Below the pieces are notes generated by a model. The model saw only the letters and a list, made by a program, of their open reading frames with translations. It was not told where the DNA came from and searched no databases. A DNA stretch of 64,000 nucleotides. It comes from Bradyrhizobium quebecense (GTDB lineage Bacteria; Pseudomonadota; Alphaproteobacteria; Rhizobiales; Xanthobacteraceae). Made by a program: the position numbers and the translations under genes. Location: contig NZ_CP088022.1 in the NCBI RefSeq assembly GCF_013373795.3, positions 2,604,001 through 2,668,000 on the forward strand, read 5' to 3'. The number at the start of each line of letters is the position of its first letter. The first letter of the stretch is position 1. Shown here piece by piece: positions 24,372 to 32,889 of the stretch.

Positions 24372-24972
24372 ACTTCACGCCGTTCGCTTCCTGCCTGCGA
24401 GCTTCCTCGATCAGCAGCTTGCCGTGGTGCACGAGCTTCTCAAGGTCCTTGATGCCTCCCTTGTACTTCCAGCGTGTCGCGTACTTCACGATGTTGCCCT
24501 CGGAGAACCCAAGGTCATTGGCCCAGACGTATTCGATGGGCTGGATCTTCTGGCGGGTGTAGTGATCGCCGCCAACCTGGGTGCCTAGGACCGCCGTGGA
24601 CGTCGCCTTCTGTGCCTTGGCTTCCATCTCCTTTCGGTGACGCTGGGCTCTCACTGACGCCACCAGTTCGAAGTGCTTCACGCTCCAGCCGTTGGTCGTG
24701 CTCCCGTTGCTGTCGGTCACCGTATGGATGCGCTCGCCGTCGCCGCTGCGGTAGGTGTCCTTCACGGTGTAATGACCACCCGTACGATAGCCGCCGCCCT
24801 TCAGACCGGGCGTGGTGCACTTCACGATGTCGCCGTCGTCGAACTTGGTCTTCTGCGGGCTGGCCTTGATGATTGTCAGATCAGGATCGTTGCAGACGTC
24901 GAAGGCATCCTCGGAGCCTTGGCTCTTCTGTGAGTTGTACAGGTCGCGCTCGTAGGCGTTCTGATAAATCAT
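24361..24972 (-). CDS. DUF3310 protein
   Basis: A 203-residue protein starting at ATG 24972. The middle (about 45-95) is beta-rich and resembles an SH3-like module (DDGDIVKCTTPGLKGGGYRT). The C-terminal 65 residues are a DUF3310 domain: VGGDHYTRQKIQPIEYVWAN, then GNIVKYATRWKYKGGIKDLE. This domain is common in phages, often annotated as nucleotide-kinase-like, and its biochemical role is not established. The start overlaps the end of the membrane protein upstream. Confidence 0.85.
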   Translation of the reverse strand: MIYQNAYERDLYNSQKSQGSEDAFDVCNDPDLTIIKASPQKTKFDDGDIVKCTTPGLKGGGYRTGGHYTVKDTYRSGDGERIHTVTDSNGSTTNGWSVKHFELVASVRAQRHRKEMEAKAQKATSTAVLGTQVGGDHYTRQKIQPIEYVWANDLGFSEGNIVKYATRWKYKGGIKDLEKLVHHGKLLIEEARRQEANGVKYGL

Positions 24973-25199
24973 CAGGCGTCTTTTCTCCATTTGAGGTAGG
25001 CACGTCCGTGGATCACGAACATTGCGATGTTGACGGGCAGGAGGCCCCAGAGGCCTGACTGGAACATGATGCTCCACCAGAACACCTGACCGATCAGGCC
25101 GACACGTGGACCCCAGAGGCTCTTGGAGCCGTAGAGCCACATGCCGGTGATGGTGGTGAGGGAAGCGAGAGACTGCAGGACGAACGCTGTGGTGATCAT
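24972..25199 (-). CDS. Small membrane protein (75 aa)
   Basis: A 75-residue protein with two or three hydrophobic segments (VGLIGQVFWWSIMFQSGLWG, LLPVNIAMFVIHG) and a basic C-terminus. The Trp-rich pattern with WLYGSK recalls short PnuC-like transporter fragments in phages, but it is too short to assign. Overlapping starts and stops on both sides support expression. Confidence 0.6.
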   Translation of the reverse strand: MITTAFVLQSLASLTTITGMWLYGSKSLWGPRVGLIGQVFWWSIMFQSGLWGLLPVNIAMFVIHGRAYLKWRKDA

Positions 25200-25408
25200 C
25201 GCGCGCGGTAGTTCCAGCTAATGGAGTCCCCGCTCCAAGTGCTGCTTACGGTGCGCTTGCAATCGACGGTTTCCAGCCAGCGGCAGTCGCCGTGCTTGAG
25301 CTTGATAGGAAACCACGCGAACTTCGGATGCCAGCTCCCAAGATACGCGCGGCGCTCAGCCTTCTTGCGCTTGCGCCTGTCGGCCCAAGCATCACAATTG
25401 TACTTCAT
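25196..25408 (-). CDS. Small basic hypothetical protein (70 aa)
   Basis: A 70-residue protein with a highly basic first third (ADRRKRKKAERRAYLG), followed by a Trp- and Cys-containing region. The ATG overlaps the stop of the exonuclease gene, and the stop overlaps the membrane protein start. Function unknown. Confidence 0.6.
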   Translation of the reverse strand: MKYNCDAWADRRKRKKAERRAYLGSWHPKFAWFPIKLKHGDCRWLETVDCKRTVSSTWSGDSISWNYRAR

Positions 25409-26226
25409 CGTTGCGGGCTCCAGAGCAGGGGCTTCTTGTTGACGCTGTCCCAATCGGACCAGCGCAGGATGCGGGCGAGCCGCGCCTGACGCAGTGCGTC
25501 TTCCTCGGTGAGGCCAGCGCGCTCGTAGCAGGAGACGACAGCCTTCCAGACGCTGTCCGTGGGCTCCGTCTTGTAGCGGGTCTCGACCTCGCCCTTGCGG
25601 GCTCCGGACTTCATGGTGTGCTCGTAAGCAACCCAAGTACTCGGGGCGTCCAAGAGCGCCGTGGCCGCCACGTCGCCAATCCCCGGACAACCCGGGTAAC
25701 CGTCAGCCGTGTCTCCGATCAGCGTCTGATACATATGGAAGCGGTCGGCATCGGCCTCCGTCTGCACGACGACATCCTTGCCATCCCAGATGGTCGTGGG
25801 GATGGTCTTCATGTCCTTGTCCTGCGAGACGATGATTGCCTGCACACCCGGCTGTGGACGCGTGGCGAGGATGCCCATGACGTCGTCGGCCTCTAAGGTG
25901 TCCATAGCAGTGCAGCGGTATGACGCCTCCACGTCCTCCCTGAGCTGCGCGTAGCACAGGGGCTTGCGTTGCCCTGCGCGGTTGTTCTTGTAGGTGCTGT
26001 CGATGCCGAAGCGGAAGTTCGTGCCCGCTGTGAAGCAGAGCACGTGTTCCTTGGTATTGAAGCGCGTGAAGATGCGCTCCAGCATCCCGTCGAGGTTACG
26101 ACGGGCTTCTACGGCGTTGGAGTACAGGACGTGGTTCTGGTCATCCCAGCGCACTTCCTGTTCGACGGCGATGCAGGCTGTGAAGAGGAACTGATCACCG
26201 TCGATCAGTAGGACCTTCTTCGCCAT
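25405..26226 (-). CDS. 5'-3' exonuclease (T7 gp6 / FEN type)
   Basis: A 273-residue protein related to the flap/5' nuclease domain of DNA polymerase I. Metal-binding residues are visible in LLIDGDQFLF (about 6-15), LEADDVMG (about 110) and SQDKDM (about 135). The H2TH-like DNA contact region is GDTADGYPGCPGIGD. In T7-group phages this enzyme removes RNA primers and degrades host DNA. It lies in the replication cluster downstream of DNA polymerase, like T7 gene 6. Confidence 0.9.
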   Translation of the reverse strand: MAKKVLLIDGDQFLFTACIAVEQEVRWDDQNHVLYSNAVEARRNLDGMLERIFTRFNTKEHVLCFTAGTNFRFGIDSTYKNNRAGQRKPLCYAQLREDVEASYRCTAMDTLEADDVMGILATRPQPGVQAIIVSQDKDMKTIPTTIWDGKDVVVQTEADADRFHMYQTLIGDTADGYPGCPGIGDVAATALLDAPSTWVAYEHTMKSGARKGEVETRYKTEPTDSVWKAVVSCYERAGLTEEDALRQARLARILRWSDWDSVNKKPLLWSPQR

Positions 26227-26645
26227 TAGACGAGGTCACTCACGGCTTCGACCAGTTCGAAGTCCGGGCCGGTCGCTTCCCGCTTGGCCTGCTCGGTGAG
26301 CGCGGGGCTCAGCTCGGCGGCTTCGTTGTTCAGCCGCTCGGCCGCCTGAGCGAACATCGCTGCGGCGTGGCCCTTCTCGTAGCCAATCTTCTCGGCGGCG
26401 CGGATGGTCTCGGCGGCCTCACGGCTCTGCTGCTGCAGCGCCAGTTCGAAGTTCTCCTTGGCTTCCGTCAGAGCAGCTTCGCGCGCAGCCTCGACGCCAG
26501 CGTTCGCTGCGTTCCAGGTATTGGTCATCGCGTTGTTGAGCAGCTCGTAGACGCGCTTGGCGTCGTCGCGGCCCTCGGCCTTGAAGAGCGTCTCAAGGGC
26601 GGTGTCGAGAGCGACAGTGTTTAGTTCAGCCATGTACAGCTTCAT
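26226..26645 (-). CDS. Coiled-coil hypothetical protein (139 aa)
   Basis: Starts at ATG 26645 after an AGAGAG sequence; ATG 26633 is an alternative. It is almost entirely helical, Ala/Glu-rich, with a long predicted coiled coil (AAREAALTEAKENFELALQQ and onwards). No catalytic motif is seen. It is placed between exonuclease and DNA polymerase genes, so an accessory replication role is possible but unproven. Confidence 0.6.
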   Translation of the reverse strand: MKLYMAELNTVALDTALETLFKAEGRDDAKRVYELLNNAMTNTWNAANAGVEAAREAALTEAKENFELALQQQSREAAETIRAAEKIGYEKGHAAAMFAQAAERLNNEAAELSPALTEQAKREATGPDFELVEAVSDLV

Positions 26646-26887
26646 TGGGTGTCTCTCTGTTGTTGGAAGAACGTCAGGCCCTTGGTCGTGATGCGCCACG
26701 CTTGTGCGTAGGTGCCCTTGGAGACCCGGGTGGTGATTAGTTGGAGTGAAGCGGCCATCGCTACGATTTCGGCATTAGCCCTAACGTAGTCGCTCTTGAC
26801 GCGTTGTGGTGCGCGGACCACGAGGGCGAGCAGCTCTTGCATTCGGGCTTCCACTGGGGTGGATACTGGGGCGGGCTTAGGAGACAT
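26642..26887 (-). CDS. Small hypothetical protein, winged-helix-like
   Basis: An 81-residue protein. The segment VKSDYVRANAEIVAMAASLQ, then KGTYAQAWRITTKGLTFF, resembles a small winged-helix fold. It might bind DNA. Its start overlaps the HNH gene by 11 bases and its stop overlaps the next gene by an ATGA-like junction. Confidence 0.55.
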   Translation of the reverse strand: MSPKPAPVSTPVEARMQELLALVVRAPQRVKSDYVRANAEIVAMAASLQLITTRVSKGTYAQAWRITTKGLTFFQQQRDTQ

Positions 26888-27338
26888 GGGACCACGTCTG
26901 CCGTCGTATAATTCGGCCTATGGTGGTTCGGTCCACGTCGTATCGCAGCCCTATGTCTTCCTGAGTACCCTGCGAGCTTCTGATCTCGCTGACTTCCTCA
27001 GGGGTAAGCTTATTGGCTGCACGACCCTTCAACTGTTTGTCGCGCATGTTGTCAGCTATGGATCCAAGAAACAGGTGGTCGATACGTACGCACTTCCTGT
27101 TGTCGCACTTGTGCAGCACCTGAGCAGCGGGATCTTGTCCCGTGTTCAGCTTCCATGATGCTCTGTGGGCATAGCCTCTGTCGAATTCGCCGTACCCGTT
27201 CCGCTTGCAGTGTCCGGTCCACTCCCAGCATGTGGCTGTCTTGTTGACCATTCTCCAGAAGCGTACAGCTGGCTCAATGGGTTTCGGCCCACGTCGGCCC
27301 GTGCTTGGCTTGGCTGTCGAGCGGTCCTCGGAAACCAT
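26877..27338 (-). CDS. HNH homing endonuclease behind DNA polymerase
   Basis: Starts at ATG 27338, which has GGAGAG six bases upstream. The frame is open from 27395. The HNH_3 pattern is present: FWRMVNKTATCWEWTGHCKR, then HRASWKLNTG and VLHKCDNRKCVRIDHLFLG. The C-terminal part (LTPEEVSEIRSSQGTQEDIG) is a helix-turn-helix DNA-binding module common in homing nucleases. It overlaps the last 65 bases of the DNA polymerase gene, whose C-terminus is complete. It is probably a free-standing selfish nuclease. Confidence 0.85.
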   Translation of the reverse strand: MVSEDRSTAKPSTGRRGPKPIEPAVRFWRMVNKTATCWEWTGHCKRNGYGEFDRGYAHRASWKLNTGQDPAAQVLHKCDNRKCVRIDHLFLGSIADNMRDKQLKGRAANKLTPEEVSEIRSSQGTQEDIGLRYDVDRTTIGRIIRRQTWSHVS

Positions 27339-29259
27339 AGGGCTCTCCGGCTTTTCGCGCGCAGCGGATGATAACTTCACTGATTTCTTCTTCAAGACCT
27401 TTTCGAACTAACAATTGCCACTCGTCGTGCACCCAGGCTACGAACTGGAAGTCTTCGCCCAGCTTGTACTTGCTGCACAGCTCCTCGAACGCATCAGCAC
27501 CCCAACGCTTGCAGAGGATCGCTCCGCAGGATTGAATGAGGAAGTTTAGGGCTGAGTGGTCTGATCGGATTGGAATTAGACGGTCGTCTAACCCACGTAC
27601 GCGGCCAGCCTTCTTGACGACGACAGACAGCTTGTCCTTCAGGCTAGTGAAGCCTACGATGCGCTTGGCAAACGCGGCGCGTACCTTTCGGCCCAACGCC
27701 TTTAGAGACTCTTCAGTGGCTGTCTTGTCCCCAAAGAATTTTACGTAGAGTTCGGCGCCATCCTCACCGCCGTCGCGCTTAGCCTTAGTGAGCGCGTTGT
27801 AGATGATTTCTCCTACCTTGGCGTCCCACGCGCCGTAGATGTAGGCGTAGATGAAACGCTTCGTGCCGTCTTCGCGGATGATAGTGTGGCACTTATTGTG
27901 CTTGTCACGTTCTCCCGTAGCTAGTCCCATGACGGTAGCGTGCATCCAGTGTACGTCACCCTCTACGACAATCTTCATGTACTTGCCGCCGTCGAACGGG
28001 GCGAGGTAGTGCGCGAGGCCTCGCAGCTCCAGTCCCGACATGTCGGCACCTAGGAACGTGAAGCCCTCAGGGGCGTAGAACAGCTCGCGGCATTCCTTGC
28101 CGTACGGGCTAGCCATGTTTGGCACTTGCCCGAGGTTTGGCAGGAAGTGAGACGCGCGGCTCGTGATGGTTCCCATAGGATTGATGACGCCGTGAATGCG
28201 CCCATCGGGTCCCACGGCCTTGAGCCACGCCTGCGGGCCATCGGCCAGCTGCGAGATGCGCTTGTCGAGCATAAGGTACTCGCCGAGGCCTGCGAACTCT
28301 GGGAAGCGCGCGACGATGCCTTCGATGACCTCTTCGTCAATCTGGGGCTTGCCGCCGTCCGTGAACTTCGTGGCCTTCCAACCCTTGTCGGAGAGGACCT
28401 TCGCGATGTGGTCGCGTGATCCTGGGTTGAACGTGACCGTCTTGAACTTGCGCACGGGCACGCCCTTGACGTAGCCCAGCTTCTTGTTGTCGCGCTTCGG
28501 GATCAGAGACTTCAGCTCGACTTGCCAGCTGCCGAACTCAGTGATCAGCTGCTGCTCGACCTTGTGCTTGGCGGTGAGGAGCGTGGCGTGGAGCGCCTCG
28601 GCCTTCTTGACGTCGAAGGGAACGCCCGCCGCCTGAATGGCATCGCACACGCGGGCGATACGATGCTCCAGCACGATAGCGTCCTGCGAGTAGGCCTCGA
28701 CCTTCAGATGGTCCCAGAGCTTGTCGTTGGTGACAGCGTCTTGGATCATGTAGGCGTGCATCTCGGGGTTCCACTCACCCCAGACGAATGCGGAGATGGC
28801 CGCTTCGTCGTCCTTGTCCCCGCCCGCGGCGAGGTAGGCCTCCAGGCGGTCTTCTGCGTAGTCGCCCTTCTGCTCGCCCAGGCGATAACCCCAGGCTCCC
28901 AGGGTGTGCTTGCCAGCGTACTTGCGCCCAGCAGGCATCTTGCCCGCGCGCACCAGATCGCCATCGGTGGCCTTGACGTTCGGGAAGATGACGCGCGCAC
29001 AGATCATCGTGTCGCGGATGATCACGTCGGGCTTGGGTGCCCAGCGCAGGAGTTTCAGGACTAAGGGAAGGTCGTGCCTCTGGATGTTGTGCCCAATCAG
29101 CACATCGGCTTCGGCCAGTTTGTCCAGAGCAGCGTCTATCTGATCCGGCTTGTAGTCCCAAGTTTCCTTGGTATCAACGTCTCGGATAACAATGCAGTGC
29201 ACCTTGGTGGCGTTGTGAACGAAGCCGTCACTTTCGCTGTCCCAGAGATACCGCTTCAT
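27274..29259 (-). CDS. DNA polymerase I-type replicative polymerase (T7 gp5-like)
   Basis: A 661-residue family A polymerase. The 3'-5' exonuclease domain begins with D7-x-E9 (WDSESDG) and continues with LIGHNIQRHD. Polymerase motif A is FLGADMSGLELRGLA, motif B is around IREDGTKRFIYAYIYG, and motif C is H611-D612-E613 (VHDEW). It ends in GPTWAETH, a normal complete C-terminus. It would copy the phage genome with the primase-helicase encoded just upstream. A tiny frame with a strong ribosome site precedes it. Confidence 0.95.
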   Translation of the reverse strand: MKRYLWDSESDGFVHNATKVHCIVIRDVDTKETWDYKPDQIDAALDKLAEADVLIGHNIQRHDLPLVLKLLRWAPKPDVIIRDTMICARVIFPNVKATDGDLVRAGKMPAGRKYAGKHTLGAWGYRLGEQKGDYAEDRLEAYLAAGGDKDDEAAISAFVWGEWNPEMHAYMIQDAVTNDKLWDHLKVEAYSQDAIVLEHRIARVCDAIQAAGVPFDVKKAEALHATLLTAKHKVEQQLITEFGSWQVELKSLIPKRDNKKLGYVKGVPVRKFKTVTFNPGSRDHIAKVLSDKGWKATKFTDGGKPQIDEEVIEGIVARFPEFAGLGEYLMLDKRISQLADGPQAWLKAVGPDGRIHGVINPMGTITSRASHFLPNLGQVPNMASPYGKECRELFYAPEGFTFLGADMSGLELRGLAHYLAPFDGGKYMKIVVEGDVHWMHATVMGLATGERDKHNKCHTIIREDGTKRFIYAYIYGAWDAKVGEIIYNALTKAKRDGGEDGAELYVKFFGDKTATEESLKALGRKVRAAFAKRIVGFTSLKDKLSVVVKKAGRVRGLDDRLIPIRSDHSALNFLIQSCGAILCKRWGADAFEELCSKYKLGEDFQFVAWVHDEWQLLVRKGLEEEISEVIIRCARKAGEPYGFRGPLDSQAKHGPTWAETH

Positions 29260-29321
29260 TTATTACCGTTGTAGTAGTCAGCCAACATACGAAGCTCCTT
29301 TGGTGTGGCGTTCTTCTTCAA
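29256..29321 (-). CDS. Tiny leader frame coupled to DNA polymerase
   Basis: A 21-codon frame from TTG 29321 (or 10 codons from ATG 29288, which has AAAGGAG eight to nine bases before it) ends in an ATGA overlap with the polymerase start codon. The polymerase ATG itself has no clear ribosome site. Translation of the leader may therefore set polymerase synthesis. The peptide sequence is not recognised. Confidence 0.35.
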   Translation of the reverse strand: MKKNATPKELRMLADYYNGNK

Positions 29322-29336
29322 ATCGTTCGCGCCTCT

Positions 29337-30971
29337 TCAGAAGGAGGCATCCTCACCATCCCCGAACGCACAAGCCGTTGGTGCGCTAGGAACTACAGAG
29401 AGGCGTCCCGTGGATCGAACGTACTGCAGCCGATCTGCCTCACCAGTGTCTCCGGTGACGCGGCACTTGAGAACTCTGATCTGACTAATGTCTCGCTCCG
29501 CAGCGTCCGATTGCTGGTCTCGTTCAAGCGCGAGGACAGTAAAAGATAGCTGCTCCAGCGAAGAGCTTCCGCGAAGGTCCGATAGAGAGACCTGACCGCC
29601 TTCATTGAATGACGTGCCTTGTGTTCGTTTGAGATGGACGATGCCGATGATGCCAACGCCCGTCTCCTGCACGAGCTGTGCGAGGCGGGTCATGAGGATG
29701 TCGATGTCTTTACGCTCGCCCTCCGAGGAGCTTTCAAGCCCCGATGTGACGATGCTGACGTGATCGAGCACGATGAAGTCGCACTTCTCCACCTTGGCGA
29801 GGAAGCGCATCTTGTTGATCAGCTCCATGCTGTCGAGGGAGCCGAAGTGATCGAAGAAGTGCATCTTGGTGTGCACGACGTCCTTCACTGCCTGCTCGCC
29901 CAAGGCGTCAGGGATGATGTCCGGGTTGAACATGATCTTCCGGAGAGGGACGTCAGTGTGCAGGGCCACGTAGGCCTGCGCCGTCTGCGCGTTGGTCTCT
30001 TCCAGATAGATGTTGCCGATGGTGCAGCTGTGCGTCATGCGCAGCAGATAGGCCAGCTCGCGAGCCCAGCTGCTCTTGCCGATGCCAGAGCCTGCAGTGA
30101 GCATGGTGATCTCACCCTTGCGGATGCCCATGATCTTCTCTTGCAGGATGGGGTAGGGCAGTTCGAAGCCCGGCTGCACAGCCTTCTTCAGCTGCGCCCA
30201 TGTGAACGAGGAGCCCGAGACAATGCCCGCAGGCGTGTAGCGCTCGGCGTCCCAGAAGCACTTGACCAGAACGCCCGGACCTTCCTTCACCAGAACGTCG
30301 TTGGCGTCCTTGTGCGGCAGCTTGGCAATCTTGACCTTGTCCATCGGAAGCATCGAGCACGCCAGCTCGACGGCCTCTCTACCTGGTTCGTCCATGTCGA
30401 ACATGAGGACGATGGTGTCGAACGAGGTGATGTAGTCGTAGTCGAGCTTGAGGACCTTCGCCACGGAGCCTGTGCCGTTCGGCAGCGAGACCACGGGGTA
30501 CTTCAGACCGAAGGCCTGCGACAGCGAGTGCGCGTCCTTCTCGCCCTCGGTGATCGTGAGATACTTACCGCCCTTGGGCCACAGCCACTTGCCGTAGAGG
30601 TGAGGGTTCTTCGCGTCGCCCTGCCACGTGAAGTTCTTGTCCTTGTCACGAAACTTCTGTGCGACCAGCTTGCCGTTGTCGTCGCGGCTCTCGTAGATGT
30701 GGACGGGCGTGCGTCCCTTCAGTCCGACTTTGCACCGCCAGTGCCGCAGGGTCTCTTCCCGCAGGCCTACGTGCATCATTTCCTGAACGTGCCCTGCTAC
30801 GGGTGTCCAGTCTTCCGAGTTGGTGTCGTCGGTGAGCGGCTCCACGCCGTTGCCGTCTCCTCTGATGTTATGCTTGCAGACGAAGCAGTGCGCTGAGTTG
30901 TCCTCGTAGCGGGCGAGCCCGTCACTTGATCCACACTCAGGGCACTGCTCATGTTGAACGAAGGTCCCCAC
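29337..30971 (-). CDS. Primase-helicase (T7 gp4-like)
   Basis: A 544-residue fused enzyme. A Cys4 zinc finger (C10, C13, C29, C32) reads primase recognition sites. The TOPRIM part has E142 in TEGEKDA and the DMD triad at 192-194. The C-terminal DnaB-type helicase has Walker A GSGIGKSS (294-301) and a Walker B segment FIVLDHVS (399-406). Both primase and helicase activities appear intact. It follows a run of small genes and precedes DNA polymerase, as in T7. Confidence 0.95.
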   Translation of the reverse strand: MGTFVQHEQCPECGSSDGLARYEDNSAHCFVCKHNIRGDGNGVEPLTDDTNSEDWTPVAGHVQEMMHVGLREETLRHWRCKVGLKGRTPVHIYESRDDNGKLVAQKFRDKDKNFTWQGDAKNPHLYGKWLWPKGGKYLTITEGEKDAHSLSQAFGLKYPVVSLPNGTGSVAKVLKLDYDYITSFDTIVLMFDMDEPGREAVELACSMLPMDKVKIAKLPHKDANDVLVKEGPGVLVKCFWDAERYTPAGIVSGSSFTWAQLKKAVQPGFELPYPILQEKIMGIRKGEITMLTAGSGIGKSSWARELAYLLRMTHSCTIGNIYLEETNAQTAQAYVALHTDVPLRKIMFNPDIIPDALGEQAVKDVVHTKMHFFDHFGSLDSMELINKMRFLAKVEKCDFIVLDHVSIVTSGLESSSEGERKDIDILMTRLAQLVQETGVGIIGIVHLKRTQGTSFNEGGQVSLSDLRGSSSLEQLSFTVLALERDQQSDAAERDISQIRVLKCRVTGDTGEADRLQYVRSTGRLSVVPSAPTACAFGDGEDASF

Positions 30972-31204
30972 TAGAACCCGGGACGGTCCAGCTTGTAGCG
31001 GCTGTTCATCGTCTCGATTTCGCCAGTGATGAAGTCGTGGCGCGTCACGCGGCTGGTGAGGATGTGCGCGTCGCCGTAGATGCCATTGACGCGATAGCCG
31101 CCATCACGCCACACAGGCGTCCAGCACCTGATGACGCCCTTGTGCGGCTTCGCGCTGGCGCGGCCGGGGTGGTCGTAGTACGTGTCGTGGCCCGGAGGCT
31201 TCAT
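30971..31204 (-). CDS. Hypothetical protein (77 aa)
   Basis: A 77-residue protein with Tyr/Gly-rich strands (DTYYDHPGRAS, YRVNGIYGDAHIL). The stop shares a base with the primase-helicase start codon, and the start overlaps the upstream gene. No family recognised. Confidence 0.6.
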   Translation of the reverse strand: MKPPGHDTYYDHPGRASAKPHKGVIRCWTPVWRDGGYRVNGIYGDAHILTSRVTRHDFITGEIETMNSRYKLDRPGF

Positions 31205-31467
31205 GCAGCAATCCTTTCGATCGGCTGTTGTGTCCCGGTGGGGTCTGTCGGCGTTGCGGGCTTCTGCGCGGCGTCGAGCATCACGTAGGCGCGCGCCCAG
31301 AGGCCGTTAAGCTCTCTCAGGCGCTCGTCGGTGAACGTGAAGGCCAGCAGCTCCATCGTCTTGCTGATGGCGTTGGCGTGGTCCTGCAGCGCGCTACGCG
31401 TGGCAGCGCTCGGACAGGCGCTCGCGGTGACCCGGAGCTTCTTGAGTATCGAGGCTTTCGGGTCCAT
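31201..31467 (-). CDS. Hypothetical helical protein (88 aa)
   Basis: An 88-residue helical protein (DHANAISKTMELLAFTF, ERLRELNGLWARAYVMLDAA) with a disordered Pro/Thr-rich tail. It is coupled to its neighbours by overlapping starts and stops. Function unknown. Confidence 0.6.
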   Translation of the reverse strand: MDPKASILKKLRVTASACPSAATRSALQDHANAISKTMELLAFTFTDERLRELNGLWARAYVMLDAAQKPATPTDPTGTQQPIERIAA

Positions 31468-31730
31468 CAGTGCAGGACCTTCTTCGGCGCGAGGGAATAG
31501 GACGCGTACTTGCCACCGACTTCGTCCTTACGCATCGTGGTGAGGATGTCGTAGCCAGCGTCACGGATTTTGAGAATGCAGTCCGAGAGCCGGTAGATGT
31601 GGTAGACGAGCATCGACTGGCTGGCAGTGATGTCCTTGCCCGCTTCCAAGTGCGCAAGGATGATGCGCGCCTGCGGCGGCAGCGAGAGGTCGGAGGCAAG
31701 CGTCGGCGAGCCCAGAGTGAGGGTGGTCAT
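31467..31730 (-). CDS. Helix-turn-helix protein (HTH_39-like)
   Basis: An 87-residue protein resembling small phage winged helix-turn-helix proteins: LPPQARIILAHLEAGKDITA, then YRLSDCILKIRDAGYDILT and a terminal strand pair (KYASYSL). It probably binds DNA and could be a transcription regulator of the early arm. It is preceded by a gap of about 100 bases, which separates it from the upstream gene. Confidence 0.65.
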   Translation of the reverse strand: MTTLTLGSPTLASDLSLPPQARIILAHLEAGKDITASQSMLVYHIYRLSDCILKIRDAGYDILTTMRKDEVGGKYASYSLAPKKVLH

Positions 31731-31829
31731 GCTTCATGATCCTTGTGCGGTTGAAAGGGGTGTGCGGGTCTCTCCCCGCCTGTCACGATTTCACTCGTCG
31801 CTCAGGGCGCTACCCCGAGGTGCTCGTGT

Positions 31830-32024
31830 TCAGAGGACCGAGGGGTCCAGCTCGTTGATGATCGCCCAAGCGAACTTGAGAGCCTTGGCGCGCGTCAGGC
31901 GGACGCCGTCGTAGTCGGAGTTCATGATGTACGTGTACTTGCCTTCGACCTCGACCTTGATGGCACCGCCGTCCTTGTCGAGCACGACCAGCTCACGGTG
32001 GTCGGACTTGCTCTTGAACTTCAT
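31830..32024 (-). CDS. Small hypothetical protein (64 aa)
   Basis: A 64-residue protein with beta character in the first half (HRELVVLDKDGGAIKVEVEG) and a helical end. It lies four bases after the endonuclease I gene. Function unknown. Confidence 0.55.
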   Translation of the reverse strand: MKFKSKSDHRELVVLDKDGGAIKVEVEGKYTYIMNSDYDGVRLTRAKALKFAWAIINELDPSVL

Positions 32025-32028
32025 GGGA

Positions 32029-32487
32029 TCACTTTCGCTTCTTGAGTTGCTGTCGCTTCATCTCGTCAATCCACGCGGCAGGCACTGTGCCCTTATCCGC
32101 CCAAGGGAAGCCGTGGTCGTCCGCCCACTTCGCGTACGTCGTCTTGCTGCCCTTGTAGATACGGTTAGTGGCGCGCTGGAAGACGAAGCGGATGTCGTAC
32201 TCAGGGTGTTGTTCCTTGAGCAGGATCATCTTCTCGCGTTCCTTCGCGCCCTGCGCATCGGACTTGTGACCACCAAAGCGGCCCTTGGCTTCAAGGATGA
32301 TGTTGGTCTTGTCGATGCGGAAGTCTGGGAGGTACTTCGCATTGCGCGCCGGGACCACGTAGTGAATCCACCCCGCTTCGAAAGCGTTGGAGACCCCTGC
32401 GTGGCTCAGCTGCGCCGCGACCTTCTCCTCCAATCCTGAGCGAAATACAGGCTCAATTTCGAGGGAGAGGGCAGGCTTAATAGCCAT
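32029..32487 (-). CDS. Endonuclease I, Holliday junction resolvase (T7 gp3-like)
   Basis: A 152-residue PD-(D/E)xK nuclease. The catalytic residues E20 (SGLEEKV), D55 (LPDFRID), E66 and K68 (ILEAKGR) match the spacing of T7 endonuclease I almost exactly. It resolves branched phage DNA before packaging and contributes to host DNA breakdown. An HNH gene overlaps its start by 11 bases. Confidence 0.92.
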   Translation of the reverse strand: MAIKPALSLEIEPVFRSGLEEKVAAQLSHAGVSNAFEAGWIHYVVPARNAKYLPDFRIDKTNIILEAKGRFGGHKSDAQGAKEREKMILLKEQHPEYDIRFVFQRATNRIYKGSKTTYAKWADDHGFPWADKGTVPAAWIDEMKRQQLKKRK

Positions 32488-32887
32488 AGGTTGCTAGTCT
32501 CTTCTGTAGATACCACCCACGTACGTACTTGGCCCGGGCGGCCTTAGCTTCCTCAGGCGTCTCGTTGTCGTGACGAAGCCGGCCGCGTGCTACAGCGGCG
32601 CGCTTCATGTTCTCTTCGCTGGTGACGGCCTCAAGATGCTCAGGGTTCACACAGACCCTGTTGCGACACAGGTGGTCGATGTGAAGCCCCGATGGGATAG
32701 GGCCTTTGTAGGCGATGTATGACGCACGCGGAGCCGTGGTTACGCCTGCACGATTGCGCGGAGTGATCGCTTCATCGCACGCAGCTTGGCCGTAGCCGTG
32801 GCTTCCTATTGAAAGGAGCCACAGCCAGCAGCCTGAGTTCGGCTCGGGAATGCTCCGCTCCTCAATGTAGGAGGGAGAGGCCTTCAT
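32477..32887 (-). CDS. HNH homing endonuclease between endonuclease I and SSB
   Basis: A 136-residue HNH_3-type nuclease with CWLWLLSIGSHGYGQ and RASYIAYKGPIPSGLHIDHL, then CRNRVCVNPEHLEAVTSEEN. The zinc-binding Cys residues and the His-Asn-His core are present. The end is basic. It is a probable selfish nuclease inserted in the replication cluster. Confidence 0.87.
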   Translation of the reverse strand: MKASPSYIEERSIPEPNSGCWLWLLSIGSHGYGQAACDEAITPRNRAGVTTAPRASYIAYKGPIPSGLHIDHLCRNRVCVNPEHLEAVTSEENMKRAAVARGRLRHDNETPEEAKAARAKYVRGWYLQKRLATYGY

Positions 32888-32889
32888 CC

